Assembly: GCF_000020005.1 (NCBI RefSeq)
Contig: NC_010718.1
Location: 2,624,001-2,688,000 of the forward strand
DNA length: 64,000 bases
Source: Natranaerobius thermophilus JW/NM-WN-LF
Lineage (GTDB): Bacteria > Bacillota > Natranaerobiia > Natranaerobiales > Natranaerobiaceae
Reading direction: 5' to 3'
The stretch's first letter is position 1, and the number at the start of each line of letters is the position of its first letter. The translations under genes were made by a program, and so were the position numbers. The notes below the pieces were generated by a model. The model did not search any database, was not told where the DNA came from, and worked only from the letters and a program-made list of their open reading frames with translations. Of the stretch, positions 63,364 through 64,000 are shown piece by piece.

Positions 63364-63984
63364 CTAAAAACCTCCTATTCAGTTATCAAAGAACTATTAA
63401 GGTATTAGTCCGCCTTAAAGTTATTAAACATCCCCGTATTATGGAGATGCTACATTTCCTCTAACATAAAGTATTCTAGCTAAATTTTGAAAGTCCTGCA
63501 TAATTTTAATAAATACTTTATTAATATGGTAACTACTATATTTTTTGGTTTATCAGGAAAATCATTCCTACGTCCATTCAGACGTAAGCCCCTTGGAGAA
63601 TGTTCCATGTTTTTTAAAATTTTTCAAAGAAAATTTTAAATCGTTTTTGTTTATCTTTCACTTTACCTCTTGTATAGGGCTGCGATTCAGCGTTTATTTG
63701 CTACTTCTAATGCGAAAAAGTATCGTGCGGAAAGTTTATGTATGATTTCCATTATTTACTTAACTCTCTGCTTATTATTTATAATATACGCTACAATTTC
63801 TGTCAAGGGTTTTAGTGGTAAATTTCACTATGTTAAAAATCGCTATAACTGGCTAGATATTGTATTTTTTAGCAGGAGTCAATTGTTTTGCAGAGAATTT
63901 ATAGTTTGGAGGTTTTTTCCTATCAATGAATAAATTATCAATAATAGCTTATCTATAATAATTTAATAAATGGAGTTGATTATT
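63364..63984. other. Intergenic region near right edge, no gene recognised
   Basis: AT-rich sequence. A small dyad TACGTC-CATTCA-GACGTA occurs at about 63570-63587. The open frames here lack ribosome binding sites and family resemblance. Promoter sequences for the gene starting at 63985 are expected near TATAAT at about 63954. Confidence 0.5.
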
Positions 63985-64000
63985 ATGACTGCAAAATACA
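63985..64000 (+). CDS. Start of a gene cut by the window edge
   Basis: ATGACTGCAAAATAC follows TGGAGTTGATTATT, a fair ribosome binding site. Only MTAKY is visible, so no function can be given. Confidence 0.4.

Noticed and set aside
63301-63400. tRNA-like fold near the right edge
   Set aside because: The outer helix and inner hairpin do not form a cloverleaf, and no T-arm GTTC..A or CCA end is present. No tRNA or rRNA was found in the window.

Overview
The window looks like chromosomal DNA of a low-GC, Gram-positive, anaerobic, motile and probably halophilic or alkaliphilic Firmicute. The evidence is AGGAGG-type ribosome binding sites, a gerA-type germinant receptor operon, TPP, THF, cobalamin and c-di-GMP riboswitches, ECF vitamin and metal transporters, a glycyl radical enzyme, an NhaC-family carrier, and secreted proteins extremely rich in Asp and Glu. 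A Natranaerobius-like organism would fit, but that is an inference from general character and not from a search.

Layout. 1-1.7 kb: 3' part of carB. 1.8-11.3 kb: a signalling block with three methyl-accepting chemotaxis proteins (one frameshifted), a PAS-PAS-GGDEF-HD-GYP c-di-GMP enzyme overlapping an MCP gene, and a two-gene operon (CBM48-like protein and coiled-coil protein) behind a c-di-GMP-I riboswitch. A tandem 10-bp motif recurs in front of three of the signalling transcription units. 11.9-14.6 kb: NhaC-family carrier and methionine gamma-lyase. 15.0-18.9 kb: gerA/gerB/gerC operon. 18.9-20.5 kb: an IS1202-like insertion sequence with its target duplication and a relic end. 20.5-26.1 kb: copper ATPase, then a cadC-cadA-type heavy metal operon. 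26.2-27.2 kb: two prepilin-like genes. 27.3-28.1 kb: THF riboswitch and folT. 28.3-32.3 kb: lipoprotein fumarate-reductase-type flavoprotein with a YesN/YesM-type two-component system whose kinase is broken. 32.7-37.6 kb: two cobalamin riboswitches, the first before a BTAD-type regulator and the second before a cobalt/nickel ECF transporter (cbiQ, cbiO, His-rich lipoprotein, cbiM, nikL-like).

37.7-42.0 kb: a glycyl radical enzyme that keeps the active-site pattern of trans-4-hydroxy-L-proline dehydratase (HypD), its activase, and a LysO-family membrane protein. 42.3-45.5 kb: GerM-domain lipoprotein and two tandem mosaic S41 peptidase-like lipoproteins. 45.9-49.3 kb: thiamin salvage operon (TPP riboswitch, thiW, thiD, thiM, tenA). 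49.4-51.7 kb: an IS200/IS605 element (tnpA, tnpB) lodged between an Rpn-nuclease remnant and a truncated secreted protein gene. 51.8-63.4 kb: acidic secreted proteins, three with copper-amine-oxidase N-terminal (stalk) repeats, ending in a 1176-residue candidate S-layer-like protein with a long leader. A truncated gene begins at the right edge.

The most interesting items are the c-di-GMP riboswitch operon beside a c-di-GMP enzyme, the shared tandem decamer, the B12-controlled BTAD regulator next to a B12-controlled metal importer, the HypD-activase-LysO cluster, and the acidic stalk-domain surface protein family. Several genes carry frameshifts in or near A-tracts; raw reads should be checked before these are treated as biology.
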